Shown here piece after piece: positions 33,772-45,844 of a stretch of 64,000 bases of DNA. The DNA is from Ligustrum vulgare (taxonomy: Eukaryota > Streptophyta > Magnoliopsida > Lamiales > Oleaceae). The stretch covers positions 28,617,932 through 28,681,931 of the forward strand of contig OY743183.1 of NCBI GenBank assembly GCA_963555705.1, in the 5' to 3' direction. Numbering within the stretch: position 1 is the first letter of the stretch; the number at the start of each line of letters is the position of its first letter. A model generated the notes under the pieces. It was given only the letters and a program-made list of their open reading frames with translations, had not been told where the DNA came from and made no database searches. Made by a program: the position numbers and the translations under genes.

Positions 33772-34588
33772 TCGATCAGGAAACGTGATGAAGAAAGTGG
33801 AAATTAAAACACGACAATAGGAAAAATCTAAATTCAGCGAAAGCCACAAGAAACAATAAAATAAATAATTGGAAAAGATAAAATTAATGATAGGACCTTG
33901 ACCCAACAATCACGATGCGACTAGACGATTCAGATTAAAGAACCGAGGTTTTCAAAACACCACAAGAGATGTCAATTACCTTGACAAGTTTCTAATTGGA
34001 ACACCACAAATATTCTTATAAATATTTGATAAGTTCAAGATTTTTCTTGAAGAACAAGAAAAGGGAAAACTCATATTTCAAGAGAAAACTCTCAATTTAA
34101 TTCAATAATATCCAAGTAGTCGTTACAATAATGAAAAGAAAACATAATATAAGGTAAAAAAAAACGTCCAAATACTAACCATAGCCGCTAAAGGGTTCAA
34201 AAATATGGAAATAAATAATTAAAACGGAAATTAATTCAAAAATCGCGAAATCTGGTCCGCTAGACAGTTACGGCCCTGATGTTGACACTTACGGCCGTAA
34301 GTAGGTTCCTGTTGGAGAGTTATGGCCGTGACGACTGGACTTATAGCCATAAAAGTAATTTTCTAGAAATCATCATTTTTACCTGAGAACAAGTTATGGC
34401 CGTGAGCTTCGTGTATTGCGGCCAAAATTGTACTCCAGATCCTCGAACTTGGATCATTCGACTCAGCTTTATCCGTTCATCTTCTCGGCTCGACTCCAAC
34501 ATGAAACTTGTTCTCTTTCTTACGTAGATAGCTATCGCGTTGCCGATGGCTAGAATTTTCCTTTGGCCTCCTACTTTAGATCACATCA
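33772..34588 (-). mobile_element. Solo LTR, Y/Z family, inside W
   Basis: An 817-bp TGATACCATC...ATCACATCA sequence flanked by ATAAT (33767-33771 and 34589-34593). It is homologous to the Y LTR (CCTTGACCCAACAATCACGA block), but its motif array at 34268-34427 is of the ACGGCCGT type instead of GATC. Pairs start at 34268/34289, 34320/34341 and 34394/34416. Confidence 0.88.
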
Positions 34589-34661
34589 ATAATTTTTCTT
34601 TTGATCTAGGAGGTGCAATGAAGCATCATGAACAAATCTATGATTCAGGACGAATCATCCT

Positions 34662-34675
34662 GAAGAAGGAGGGTA
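34662..34675 (+). promoter_or_regulatory. Polypurine tract of element W
   Basis: GAAGAAGGAGGGTA lies against the 3' LTR start TGATGAGAATC. Confidence 0.75.
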
Positions 34676-35375
34676 TGATGAGAATCATAGGAGGCTCGAC
34701 AAGAAAAAATCGATTATACGAGCCAAACAAATTTTAAGTACATTTTGAAGGACTCCTAAGATACAAAGAATAGTATTCGAGGCTAAAACAAGTAATTAAA
34801 GTCAAGACATAAGTTGAGAATCAAGTTGGAGTCAAAAATCACGCACACTGGAATTTACTCCAAGTGGCCATGCTGTAGAAATGAGGCTCGGTCCCGTGCT
34901 CTCAGCCAAAATAACAAAACTGGAAAATGGACACCTGCGTGGCCAAGAGAATTTGCCTTGAGTGGCCGCACAGTTCAACTGGACCCAGAATTTGCGAGTT
35001 TTTGTATTAATTCCGATTTTCTTTATTTCTTTCAATATTTGTACTATAAATACCACATTACACTCAAACCCTAGTTAGTCTTGATTTTTAGAACTCTTAG
35101 CTTGTGAAGCTTGAAATCTCCATTGGAGCAAAATCTAAAGGTAAATCCTTGTTCTAAATCTTATACCCAACTTCATTTTAGAATTGTATGATTCTTGTGT
35201 TGTTGGAAGAAATCTATGAACTTGTTTATTTCTCTCCATTAGGTTAAGGTTTATTCCTTAGAATTTTGGTTAGATTAAACTTAAGTTTAGGTTTATTTTA
35301 TCATTTTAGTTTTCTTGGGTTGGTATTAAATTGTTGTGAGAATTTTTGGTTTAAACACCAAAGTGGTTCCGATCA
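34676..35375 (+). repeat. 3' LTR of element W
   Basis: A 700-bp copy of the W LTR. The GGCC motif pairs at 34866/34890 and 34941/34964 keep the 24- and 23-bp spacing of the 5' LTR although several CpGs have decayed. TATAAATA is at 35045-35052. Confidence 0.85.
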
Positions 35376-36929
35376 ATGCTTCTTTACTATCAAGGGGGCT
35401 AGCGAGACTTCTTCAGAGACACTAAAAAAATCATATGTCTAATGTTCTTGGTCAGTACAATCTTCAAATTCATAAATTGAGAGGAAAGATGTATGATCGA
35501 TCTATATGCGTACTATGTCCATTATTTTGCTCATCGGTTGCAATTAACACTAGTTTTTGCAGCGAAGCAGTGTGATCCGATTTGGAATTTCTTTTCTCTA
35601 TTGGATAATGTCATTAATATTGTGAAATCTTCCGCTAAGTGCAATACTGAGCTACAGGCTATCCAAAGAGAATTGATTGAGAATATGTTAGCAGTTGGAG
35701 AATGTGATACTGGACACGGGGCTAATCAGAAGATGACTTTGCAGTGGTCAGGATCTACTTGTTGAGGTTCTCATTACAAATTTCTTAAGAGTATGATAGA
35801 AATGTATGATGCAACTTGTAAGGTACCGGAGGATCTTCTTGAAAATTGTTTAAATCTCAAGGTTCAAGCTGAACTTCGTGGTACTAGAAAAAACATCAAA
35901 AGCTTTGATTTTGTGTTTTTCTTGCATTTAATGAGCTCCATTATGGGAATCACTAATTTTCTTTGTCAAGCATTTCAAAAAGAATCTGTTGACATTTTGG
36001 ATGCTATGAAATATGCCTCCACTACAAAAAGTCTTCTTCGCGACTTAAGAGAACAAGGTTGGGAGAAACTACTTCAAGAAGTGAAAGATTTTTGCTCAAA
36101 ACTTGATATTACTATACCTTGTATGGAAAGCAACGTTGGTCCTGGTCCCAGTCAAATAATGATTGAGCATCATTATCATTTTGATGTTTTCAATGAAACC
36201 ATAGATTTTCAGTTGATGGAGTTTGACACGAGATTTAACGAGACATCAGTTTGACTCCGTACACTTAATGTGGCTTTGGATCCTAAAAATTCATTTCAAT
36301 CATTTAATGCAAAGGACATATATGAGCTTGCAGTGGAGTTTTATCCTGAGTATATTAATCGCCAAGAGAGAAATGCTTTGTTAAGTGAATTGAAATTTTA
36401 TAGTGATGATGTGGTTTGTGATCCTCAATTTGAAGTACCTACACTTGCAAAATTAAGCGAGAAGCTGGTTGAAACAAGAAGATCAGAGGATTACAAGATG
36501 ATAACTAGATTGATTCGCCTTTAACATTACCTGTTTCTATGACGACTACTGAGAGAGCATTTTCAGCAATGAAACATGTGAAGACGAAAATTCACAGCGA
36601 AATGGGTGACGAGTTTCTTGCTGATCGTATGACTATTTATATTGAGAGAGACCTTGTAGATAAAACAGAGATAGATTCTATTATTGAAGAATTCGCAGAT
36701 GTGAAAGTTCGTCGAGCACAACTTTCTCAAGCTAATTTTAGAACTTGAATTTTTTATTTTATTTTTCAATCCAACGAAATCTTGTAAGTTTTTTTTAAGA
36801 TTGCAAATTATTTGAAAAACATTAAATTATCATAAACTAGGCTCTTTCATTATGGTTTAGGGAAAAAAATTATGGTTACCCTCAACCCCCCTTCATGGCT
36901 CCCTCTCCTGGGATTCTTGGCTCCGACCC

Positions 36930-37050
36930 TCAGTTTTCGTTGCTTTGATATAACCTTGGGGTGTGATTTTGTCGTGTTCTCCTAAGGTTTTCACCTTATT
37001 TTTTGAGGACCTCAAGGGCGTGATTCTACTATGTCCCTTGAGGTTTTCGT
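36930..37050 (+). repeat. Right copy of hAT-flanking repeat
   Basis: Two 58-bp subunits, ACCTTGGGGTGTGATTTTG and GACCTCAAGGGCGTGATT, each followed by an AGGTTTTCG-type ending. Homologous to 27040-27155. Confidence 0.65.
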
Positions 37051-38666
37051 TGCTTTTGGAATATTTATTTTCCCAGATTTGGCTAGATTTCTCTAATAAG
37101 ATTTTAGCGGATTGAAATGGCCTATCCCTTAAACTCAGGCTTGAAGAGATTGCTGACTAGAGTGGTTGTCAGACTTAAGTGATGGTCTCCCTAAAATAAT
37201 TATTAGCTAGAATCATCAGTTGGGATAAGCATCACTGTTTGTTAAAATTTTGGTGTTTAAAAATATATTTATTTATGTTTTCGAGATAAAATATGTGATT
37301 GAAAAGTGGAGAGAGAAAATATTTATGATTAAAAATAGTTTAGAAAATTATGTTGTTTAAAAACATGTTTTTTGTCGATTTTCCAAAACGAGGCTTAGGG
37401 AGAGAGAATTTCGTACATTTTCATCAATCTCGATGATTTCAAAAGCCTTCATATCAATTTCAGCGCCAGCAATCTGGTCAATAATGAACCAGTTTTGCTA
37501 CAGTCACAATTAGGGTCACAATTTGCCTACGTGGTGCAATTCTCTCTTTCCACACATCACATCATCTTTTAAATCAACAACAATAACACCTCCACATCAT
37601 CAAATTGTCATCTACATTTTCAAATGAATTGTGCACTTAGATTAATTCATAATGAACTCCAACTAAATCAGCAAAGTCGAATCCACCAGCTTTTGTTAAA
37701 CAATGATGAGTCTCAGCTACCGATCTGATATGCACGACAAAAATATGCACTCATAATTCTCGGAGCAATTTCAAATTTAGGCCCATCTGTAGCTCTGACT
37801 TTCGTGCATATGCAAAAATTTTCACATCCTAGCCAATATGCTCCTAATTTTTAAAATGATTTGTGGTTTTTCTAGTAATGTCCAATCAGATTCAGCACTG
37901 AATGGTTGGTGGCGTCTCAAGACTCATGACAGGCCTCATATGGATGGGAAATTTCTTCATGATCAAAACATGCTGGGCCAGAGTGGAGATGAGGAGCTGA
38001 ATTTGTGATAAATTAAGGAGCTTAAGCTGAATGGTGTTGAGATGAATGAGCTGAATTCGGCCCAACTGTATTTTGTTGTAGCTAGGGGAAACAGAACTGA
38101 TTTTTAGTTTCCTTAATCGGGTTGAACTTGAAGCCAGCTCGACTGAATTGGATTTGAAATGATGGCTTAGCTGAATTTTCACAAAACGAACTGGACATAA
38201 ATGGGCTGAACATCTCAAAGGTGGAGTGAGTAACTAACTGAGGCTGAAATTAATCTTGGCCGAATTACTTTTTCTACTGGGATAATTGAATAGCTTACTT
38301 ACCTTATATAGTCAAAATGATATTTACTGCACAAAATAAAATATTTGAAAAATACTTCATCTCCCCCATCAACATATCAATGATATCTCCTATCTCTACA
38401 AACTGAGATGATGAGTAGAGCCATAACTATTCTTCTTCCGACGGAATAAGACATCGTTGGCCAACGCACCACATAAAGATTAAGAAAATAATGAAATTTC
38501 TTTTTTTATTTTTTATTTTTTATTTTTTGCTAGTTTTGGATAAGTTTTGCACCTTTGGTCTAGCCGTTGAAAATTCCTACCCTTTGGCCCGATTCTAATT
38601 CTCTATCTCACATACAACAGCACAAGCTTTGAATTGATGGCTTCGTGTTTTCATTTCACGTTACAT

Positions 38667-38667
<1 letters not shown>
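37051..38667. other. Unassigned stretch right of hAT
   Basis: No supported gene. AGCTGAAT words at 37990-38170 recall the 26855-27010 minisatellite. A run of T/A repeats lies at 38490-38530. Confidence 0.4.

Positions 38668-38711
<44 letters not shown>
38668..38711. repeat. (AG)n microsatellite
   Basis: About 22 uninterrupted AG dinucleotides. Confidence 0.97.
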
Positions 38712-38714
<3 letters not shown>

Positions 38715-39004
38715 CTCGTCACTCATGCAACAGAGGGACTCACTGCTTACTGACAGGGAACATATATCAAACATGTTGTGGTCCGTGGATAATGTTATGT
38801 TTAGACCAAATTTACCAATTATGGTGAAATACAAAATCTTGAAGTAAAAATCACATTCTTTAATGAATAAATAAATATTCTCCTACACGAGCAACGACTA
38901 TCTATTTACTTTCAGGAAATGGGTAATGGCATGTGAAATGAGGTTTGCTGTTAAGAAATTGTAGTGAAATAATATATGAAAAGTATTTGATTTTATGTCT
39001 GAAA

Positions 39005-39312
39005 TAAAGTATCATAAAATTTGTAAAAGTATCAAGCTGTGATACAAAAAAAGTGTATGAAAACTGTTTGATTTTATATCAGAGACAAATTGTCATAAAA
39101 ACTTGTGAAGTATCAAACAGTGATACTAAAAATATTCAAAAAGTATCATAAGTAACATATAGTGATACTAAAAAAATTGAAAATGTATCATAAGTATCAT
39201 ATTGTGATACTAAAAAAATTAAAAAGTATCATAAGTATCATAATATGATACCAACATAATCATAAGTTTCATACTCTGATACTAACATATTTAAAAAGTA
39301 TCATAAGTATTT
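39005..39312. repeat. Hairpin-forming 42-bp minisatellite
   Basis: About seven diverged units built on AAGTATCATA...TGTGATACTAAAAA. In each unit GTATCA and TGATAC are inverted repeats around a short centre, so every unit can fold as a small hairpin. Confidence 0.75.
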
Positions 39313-41201
39313 TTCAATTTTTAAGATTTTATTATAAGTAATTTTCAAGTTTTATAAAATGTAAGTAAATTTCAATTTGATCTCTAAAAGTAGGGTATTT
39401 TTGTGAAGAGCTCTTTTCTACTAGCCAAAATGATCGAACATGAAATGGACGAGCTGACCGGCTCGATTGCTTTAAAATGTTTAGCATGAAGTGGCGTAAG
39501 TAGAAGAAGTTGGACTGCATTGGAATTTGCCGAAATAGTTCTGATTGAGAAGAAATGAACTTCTCTTGGACAGCCAGAACATGATGGCATAAACAAGTGC
39601 TTTCATTTTGTCCAATGTCTCATATGTGGTGCTGTGCAGGCCGGTCCTTATGTGAGTCAAAAGAGTCCATAGACTCAGTCCAAAGAGTTCAAAAAAATTT
39701 TGAAGCCCATTTTTTTTTACTTTTGATAAAGAAACCTAAAAATTTTGCTTTGATAAAAAAAAGTGAAAATTAGTTGAGCACACATCCCCATTTTACGTTT
39801 TTTAACATTTAACACTGTCAACATAAGATTCCTGGTTTATGACACCTAAAATAGTATTATTCTGAGAAATCTCACCAGAAATTATAAAAAAGAAAAAAGA
39901 AATAAAAAAAAGGAGAGAAATTTAAACGTAACGGATAAAGTAGATACTGCCTTCTCTGCTACTGCAACCCAGATTTCACTCAAATCAGTTAATGACAATA
40001 ATTTATCAAATCTTAATAATCTCAGTCGATAATTGCAGAAATAATCATCCTATGCTCATACCCCGTATTTCTGATTCTGATTCATATCAAACGAATGGAA
40101 ATATTTAGCTGTCATTGTATGCGAAGCTCCATGAATTTCAATTTCAAAGGTCATTGATGAAGATCATGCATCAGGTACCCACTAAAAACAATTTTATATG
40201 GCTTGTAATACGAGTATCATCAACACGATTTTATTCGGGAACTTCAACCACTAGTTAACAATTTCAACAATCTCATGTCCAGTTGTTTAGTCGAACAGAT
40301 CCACCATCTGCATTTATCATCTACCACATACCAAAACAATTGTAATCCGACAATCGTTCAACTCATACACACGTAAGCTTTCATTTGACGAATACAAATG
40401 GCATAGTGTTTAGATGATTTAGGAATCAGATATGCATCACATGTGTTTTTGACATGTATTAATACATTATACATGGAAATTGGAATCTGATATATGTAAT
40501 CTTTATTGTATACCTGGGAATTCAATTTTTACAATTTAGTTCATCACTATTTTGAACCCAAGTATAACCTTGTTCAAATTCTAAACGAGACAAAATAATA
40601 CGGAAAATGCTTTTGGAAGTTCATGGAGTTCGTGAATATGACTTGTGTCTAATTTAATTCAAGTGTGTTTGGATTTTTAAACTTCATTTTGTACTTTTTT
40701 TCTGATGCACTATAAATAAGTGATAGATTATGGGATGAAGAAGTTCAATATGATGTGAGTGACGCAGGATGGTATTTAGTAGTGTATGATGTGAGGGACT
40801 AATGCTATTTCTTGAGAGTTCCTTATATTGTAATTAGGTGAGATTTTAGAACCACTAGCACCACTAATCAATTCATTGAGCATGCCCACTATTTTCATTA
40901 TAAATTTACTGATGTCTGAACCCATGCTAATTGTTTCATGTAATTTCTCCATTTTCATACTTGGATTGATTCGTTTCCAACATTATAGAATACCATGACA
41001 TGACATGGGCATAGAGGGACTGAAGATATATAGAATATCATTATGAGATTTTCTAAGGATGAGTGATTGTTGGGCTCCTTCAGATTATTGGACAAAGGAA
41101 CACTGAAGGTTGACATGGAAAAGAAATGGAGAAGAAGTCGACATAGGGGCCAGTTGTTGAGCATGGCTGAAAAGCACTATGAGCATTGATTTTGATACCA
41201 A
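39313..41201. other. No gene recognised
   Basis: AT-rich DNA with only short, unconvincing open frames on either strand. No repeat boundary, RNA gene or domain was recognised. Confidence 0.45.
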
Positions 41202-41359
41202 GCCCCTGTTTGGTAAGGAGATTTTTTTTTTCCACATTTTCCCTCAATTTCAATTTAAACCACACATTTTTATGGGACCAATCACTTTTCATATTTTTCA
41301 ACCACACATTCTCCAAAAATCCTAAAGTTTCTCCAAAACATTCATTACCAAACAAGCTC
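41202..41359. mobile_element. MITE, about 158 bp
   Basis: The ends GCCCCTGTTTGGTAA and TTACCAAACAAGCTC are imperfect terminal inverted repeats (12 of 15). The interior is short, AT-rich and non-coding. No clear target duplication could be read, so the superfamily (hAT or PIF/Harbinger) is open. Confidence 0.6.
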
Positions 41360-42939
41360 TAAGTCAAGGAGATGAAAAGATGAAGAAAATGAGCCTAATC
41401 AATATCACACCTTAAACTGAGCCTAATCAAATGGCGCAAAAAGGTTTTGGGAAAGGTTCAACTTCTATATCATAAACTAAAACAACTCATTAGCAAATCA
41501 ATCCAATGAAGCACAATTTTCAAAGAATAGAATTTTCCCAGAGAAAATGGTGACAAAAATGTTTAGCTCAATAGCATTCTCATTCAGTTGAGTAATAACT
41601 GGTCGACCTAATTTTATCAAAAGGATGTCAAAAATTATTTAGATGTTGAATGGGTCTATCAAAAGAGGAAGGATCAGGGAAGGAGAAGCATAAAAAGGAA
41701 TATATAATGCAAAAATTCATTACCTGGATATGAAGACTGAGGGATATCAGAAGGAAGATGCTTCTGAGAGTTATGGCGTGTAAACCGAGACCTTTGATCT
41801 AACTTCGTGGAAGACTTTGCAAGAATTTTCATTGAAGCAAGTAGACGAACATCCTTCCAGAAATGCCGAAATGCCCTAAATGATAATGATAATGGATGAT
41901 GACAGCCGATAACATAATCTATCATTGCACATTATGAAGCACAAGTGACAATACCTTTTTATTTTTTATGCTCAGTTTTTACATTCTAAAGTCACATTTT
42001 TCTGTAATAATAAACAATGTTTGATAAATGGTTCAGCAATAAAAATTGTAGAATAGCATCTTGCCGTCTTATATAATGAAATCATTTGATTAATTTTAGT
42101 TAAACCTTTTTATCTTCCATAATCATTGCCTCTAGCACTATTTTAGCATAATTTATTTTAGCATCTATTTAAATACTTCAGAAAACTACTAGATTGAGTT
42201 TTACTTTCACAATTAGCATACCCATTTGAGTGATGCCAACAAGATCTCCAACTACACTTCTGTTAAGTTTCCATACTGCACGATTGCTTTTAGAACTTTT
42301 TTATTTCATTTCCAATCATTATGACATAATAACATCTCATACCTCAAAATCCTACTTCTCTATCAGGTCCATATCTTCATCCACAGTTTCCATGCCCATT
42401 CGTCAACCTCCGTATCCAACTAGATCTGATATCCCTCTACCCCTAAAGCTCCATGGTCAGCTTTCCCTTCCAGTTATCCCCTCCAAATTCCACTTCTTGT
42501 TGCCATTGCAGTACCATTTTCACTATCAATCCCTTCAAAAACCAAAACCAGAAAGTTGGATGTGATGATGCATATCGTTCTTCATATTTATGATTACATG
42601 ACATATAGGGTAGAGGCACAACTTATTGGTTCACTTACTCTGGCTGGAAAAAGGAAAAAAAACAAAAGAGGTAAAGAATAAAAATAATTACGAAAACTCC
42701 CCAGGCACTAAACTGATACTTTATTCTTCCTTCCAATATGATCAGTATCATACTTTGTCCCCAGGCACTCCGTACTGGAACTACTATGGTTTCAAAAGTC
42801 GATCTGATGTTTCCTTGTTTTAATATCACATATAGCTTTTAGCAAACTCTGACATATTAAAGGAAGTCTTAATTGTTGGAGGAGTCCACCCGTTAGTACT
42901 TATTTATATGATATCTGTTTCAAACTTGCAGATTTGTGG
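41360..42939. other. No gene recognised
   Basis: Several open frames of 60-111 residues occur, none with a recognisable motif. Since this lies directly 3' of the MULE transposase remnant it may be the tail of that transposon. Confidence 0.4.
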
Positions 42940-43993
42940 TTAAATGGGAAAGTGTAGATCTAGTAAAAAGGCTGCTCCCAGGGTAAAATTCAGCAACAAA
43001 TCACTGGGATCCAGAAATACAGTATCAACAACATGTGATATACTTCTGTGACGGTTAGAGACGATGAATAAATTATCTCTTTGGCCATAAGCATCTTTCA
43101 CCCCTGCAAGAACCACTCCCATACGTTGTTGCTTTCAGAGTCCCCTACTCCAAATGCTAGAATGAATATGTTGTTGCTCGCATCCTGTGTAGATGCAGTG
43201 AATAGAGTGCCACCGTATTTACTTGTTAGGAATGTCCCATCAACTATGATGACTAGTTTACAATTATTCCATCCTGGTATTGATGCCCCATGTGCTACAA
43301 AGCTAAACATGAATATACAATCTGAATCGACCTTTATACTGGTAATAGAACCAGGATTGGAAACTCGCAATCTATCCATGTATGCAGGCAAATTTCCATA
43401 GGACTCATATGGATCACCTCGAATAATTTGTATCGCATGATCTCGTGCGCGCCATGCTTTATCGTAACTCACATTGACACGTTAAGTATGTTGCATGTCA
43501 TCACAAATGTCTCTAGGTGTATAGATTCTTCGTGTTGAATGAAATTTGTGCTTGATACAATTCACAACCAGAAAACTAGTAGCTTGGCGGTGATGAACAA
43601 TTACTGAATCCATGGAGCATGTGTGCTTGTCATTAATCTCTCTTATCTTGAAGTTACCAACGCTACCTGTTCTTGACAATTTCAATATCCATGTGCAGGA
43701 CTGATCAATACATTTCAACCAATAAAATTTACAGTCCGACTTCAAAACAACATACTGAAACTTGTTTTTAATTTCCCACAATGACAAACTTGTGACAAGT
43801 AGGTCCTTGTCCTTGAACACTCTTCCCTTAGTAAACCCTTCAACTGTCGACATTGTGACCACATTATGAAGTGATTCTTCAACATCATCCTTCATTACGT
43901 TCACATACTCCGACAACTCCATGCCCATCTCTTCCAAAGTCGGAAACTCAACATAGGATAGTGCATCATTTCACAATATATGCGTGCTATTCA
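42940..43993 (-). pseudogene. MULE transposase, C-terminal portion
   Basis: The minus strand reads a MULE DNA-binding region (43937-43482; CIDQSCTWILKLSR and INDKHTC), a TAA stop, then the MULE catalytic region (43472-43098; VIIVDGTFLTSKYGG and DSESNNVWEWFL). After a frame change it reads LFIVSNRHRSI (about 43060). The first catalytic aspartate (VDGTFL) is kept. The second block, usually SDRH, reads SNRH, so that aspartate is lost. The catalytic glutamate region and C-terminus are absent. The upstream half is at 57224-57649, separated by the Tekay insertion. Confidence 0.8.
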
Positions 43994-45804
43994 TGTGACG
44001 ACCCGAACCTTAGCTTCGAGTGTCACGTATTAAACAAAATAACTTTTGCGTTTGTTACATGGAAAAAAAAACTATTAAATAAAATGAAATATATGCTAGA
44101 AACTTATTTTCAACTTGTAGTAAAATATCTCTATAAAATTTAATGGCCAGCAGAAGTACATGCTAACCTGAAATTTTTCTTTACGTAAACGAACTCGGTG
44201 CAGTCACGGCTAGTTGGGGCAGCCAGTTCAAACATTTTTATAAAATTCATCCCAACTCCGTTTTCTACAAAATCTATGGCATTAGAAAGATATTTTCAAT
44301 TAGTTTCCTATATTAAAATATGGAAAATTATTAAGATCATGTGATATAGACGTTTTATTAAAATAGTGAGGTCCTGCACAGAAACTTCAGATTGACCTTT
44401 CGACGCTTAAAAATTTATATCTCAGGCCACACAAATCCAAATGGAGTGATTCTTGAGCTCATATAAAGAAAACTCAAATAGGAACGCAGCAGTATTTTTG
44501 GAGTCTCAAATAGGTGTCTATAGAATTAGTAATAGTATTTTGAATTGACCCTAAAAACCTGTCCAGTTTCTGCCTCTTTTATCATTGCAGGAAAAGGTCT
44601 ATAAAAATTTCTCTGAGCATAACATGAAAGATATGATCACAAAATTTACTTTCATTACCATATTAAATCATGTATTATACATGTTTATATTTAATACCAC
44701 AAGAAAAACATATGGAAAACAGTTTTTTGAACAAAACATACGAAAAGGAAACTGATGCAAAATAAATTTGTCCTCAGTCCATCATCGAGTAGGCGACTGA
44801 CTTCCTCCGACTCAACGATCATGAATCTGAAAATTTAGTACAAAATACTATGCGTATAAAGAATACTCAGTAAGATATCATGCTCTGATTTAACATGTTA
44901 ATATTACACAAAATAAAGCATTCAAACACATACTTGCACATTCCGGCTTGCCGGTGCCCTTCGGACTTGTCCTAAGGCATAAATAGATATCTAACTTTGT
45001 GGACTTGTCCACATCTTTCATATTATGGTTTTTCATGCATAGCTTAAGCATAAATATTACCATGAAATCCTACCACTTGAGCATAGAATGTATCTTACCT
45101 TAAAGCTTGGAGAAATTTTGGTGGAAAAGTATACTTGAAAGTGCTAGCCTTTGCTCTTCTTCTTCTATTCTTACTATATCTTTTCTCTTTACTCTCTTCC
45201 ACTAACTCTTGTTGTTGGTGTTTCTTTGAAAGTAATATTTTTGGTTGCAAAGACATGTAGGGAACGTCCTTTAATAATCCAAGGAAAGAAGACCTATGAA
45301 CTAAGTAAGGACAAGAGGTTAACTATTTCCTATTGGTGTATCCACATGCAAGATTTATCTCCAATAGCTCTTGCATGCACTCCATGTATTTACCTCATAT
45401 ATTTAATTGGACACCTCATGCTTAAGTTAAACACCTCATGCTTGCAATGCTAGGATTCTTCACTATTAAGATAACTTGCAACTAGTTGACACCTCATGCT
45501 TGCTTGTTACCTAACTATACACCTCATGTCATGCTTGCCTTTACATTGCAAGAAAATTACTTCACTCCTAAGATAACTCTCGGCCAAGATTATATGAAAT
45601 ACTTATCACTAGGAATTAGGTATAAAACTTGATATTAATCCCCAAAAACTTAATTAACTAATCTTGGAAAATTTTTAATCAACCAACAATGCAAACTTGG
45701 CAATCATTAATAATTTTGGCCATAGAAAATTTGAAAATTTAAATTATCATAAAAAAATTAAATGAATAAATTAAACGAGCATAAAAAAATTTCGGAGTAT
45801 TACA
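43994..45804 (-). repeat. 3' LTR of Tekay element
   Basis: 1811 bp, TGTGACGACC...AGTATTACA on the plus strand. Homologous to 51573-53038 plus 56874-57223 and to the solo LTR at 6731-8502. Confidence 0.95.
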
Positions 45805-45818
45805 TCCCTCCTCCCTTA
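45805..45818 (-). promoter_or_regulatory. Polypurine tract of Tekay element
   Basis: The minus strand reads TAAGGGAGGAGGGA directly before the LTR start TGTAATACTCC. Confidence 0.9.
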
Positions 45819-45844
45819 AAAAAATCTTCGTCCGCGAAATTATT

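Larger units (their letters stand above)
31300..34737 (+). pseudogene. Protease remnant and conserved C-terminal domain of W
   Basis: Starts with a retropepsin-like region reading CSMVIDRGHSSN near 31335 and DEVWCDVVPLKSCHMLLGKP at 31510. The first block has lost the normal DGGS. A charged linker follows (MKIFEEKFRAWEHERIERK near 31735), then HEYKDSYLVHGETSI at 32110. The frame is cut by a solo LTR at 32154 and resumes at 33602 (HPILLKYILQV). It is cut again at 33772 and resumes at 34589, where it reads NNFSFDLGG and DSGRIILKKEG up to the polypurine tract. Both cuts resume in frame once a single target copy is counted. The function of the C-terminal domain is unknown. Confidence 0.7.
30032..35375 (+). 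mobile_element. LTR element W, lacks gag, RT and integrase
   Basis: A plus-strand element inserted in the hAT. LTRs are 30032-30728 and 34676-35375, flanked by ACGCT (30027-30031) and ATGCT (35376-35380). After subtracting the two solo LTRs it is about 3.1 kb. It has a degenerate iMet primer site, a protease remnant, an acidic segment, a conserved C-terminal domain and a polypurine tract. No gag zinc knuckle, RT or integrase motif is visible. Confidence 0.85.
27662..36748 (+). pseudogene. hAT transposase (DUF4371 type), split by insertions
   Basis: The coding trail starts with a basic N-terminus reading PKKKGKIILHSFFKP near 27680. A TTF-type zinc-finger zone follows (AYLIVVPYQPEL near 28020; YCFPC near 28160). 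The DUF4371 core comes next (FRGHDESKG at 29710, LRFVNSSGILIERF near 29995) and is interrupted at 30031. It continues after 35380 with YYVHYFAHRLQLTLV (35505). The C-terminal dimerisation region ends at 36748 (TTERAFSAMK, ADRMTIYIERDL). Two retroelement insertions, several stops and frameshifts, and a missing block around 35400-35490 make it non-functional. Possible degenerate terminal repeats are GACGGAGACCAAG near 27252 and CTTGGCTCCGACC near 36910. Confidence 0.85.

Noticed and set aside
38645..38827. Open frame with a long ER repeat
   Set aside because: It is the translation of the (AG)n microsatellite.
42230..42565. 111-residue open frame next to the MULE remnant
   Set aside because: Low-complexity Ser/Thr/Pro composition in AT-rich DNA and no recognised motif.
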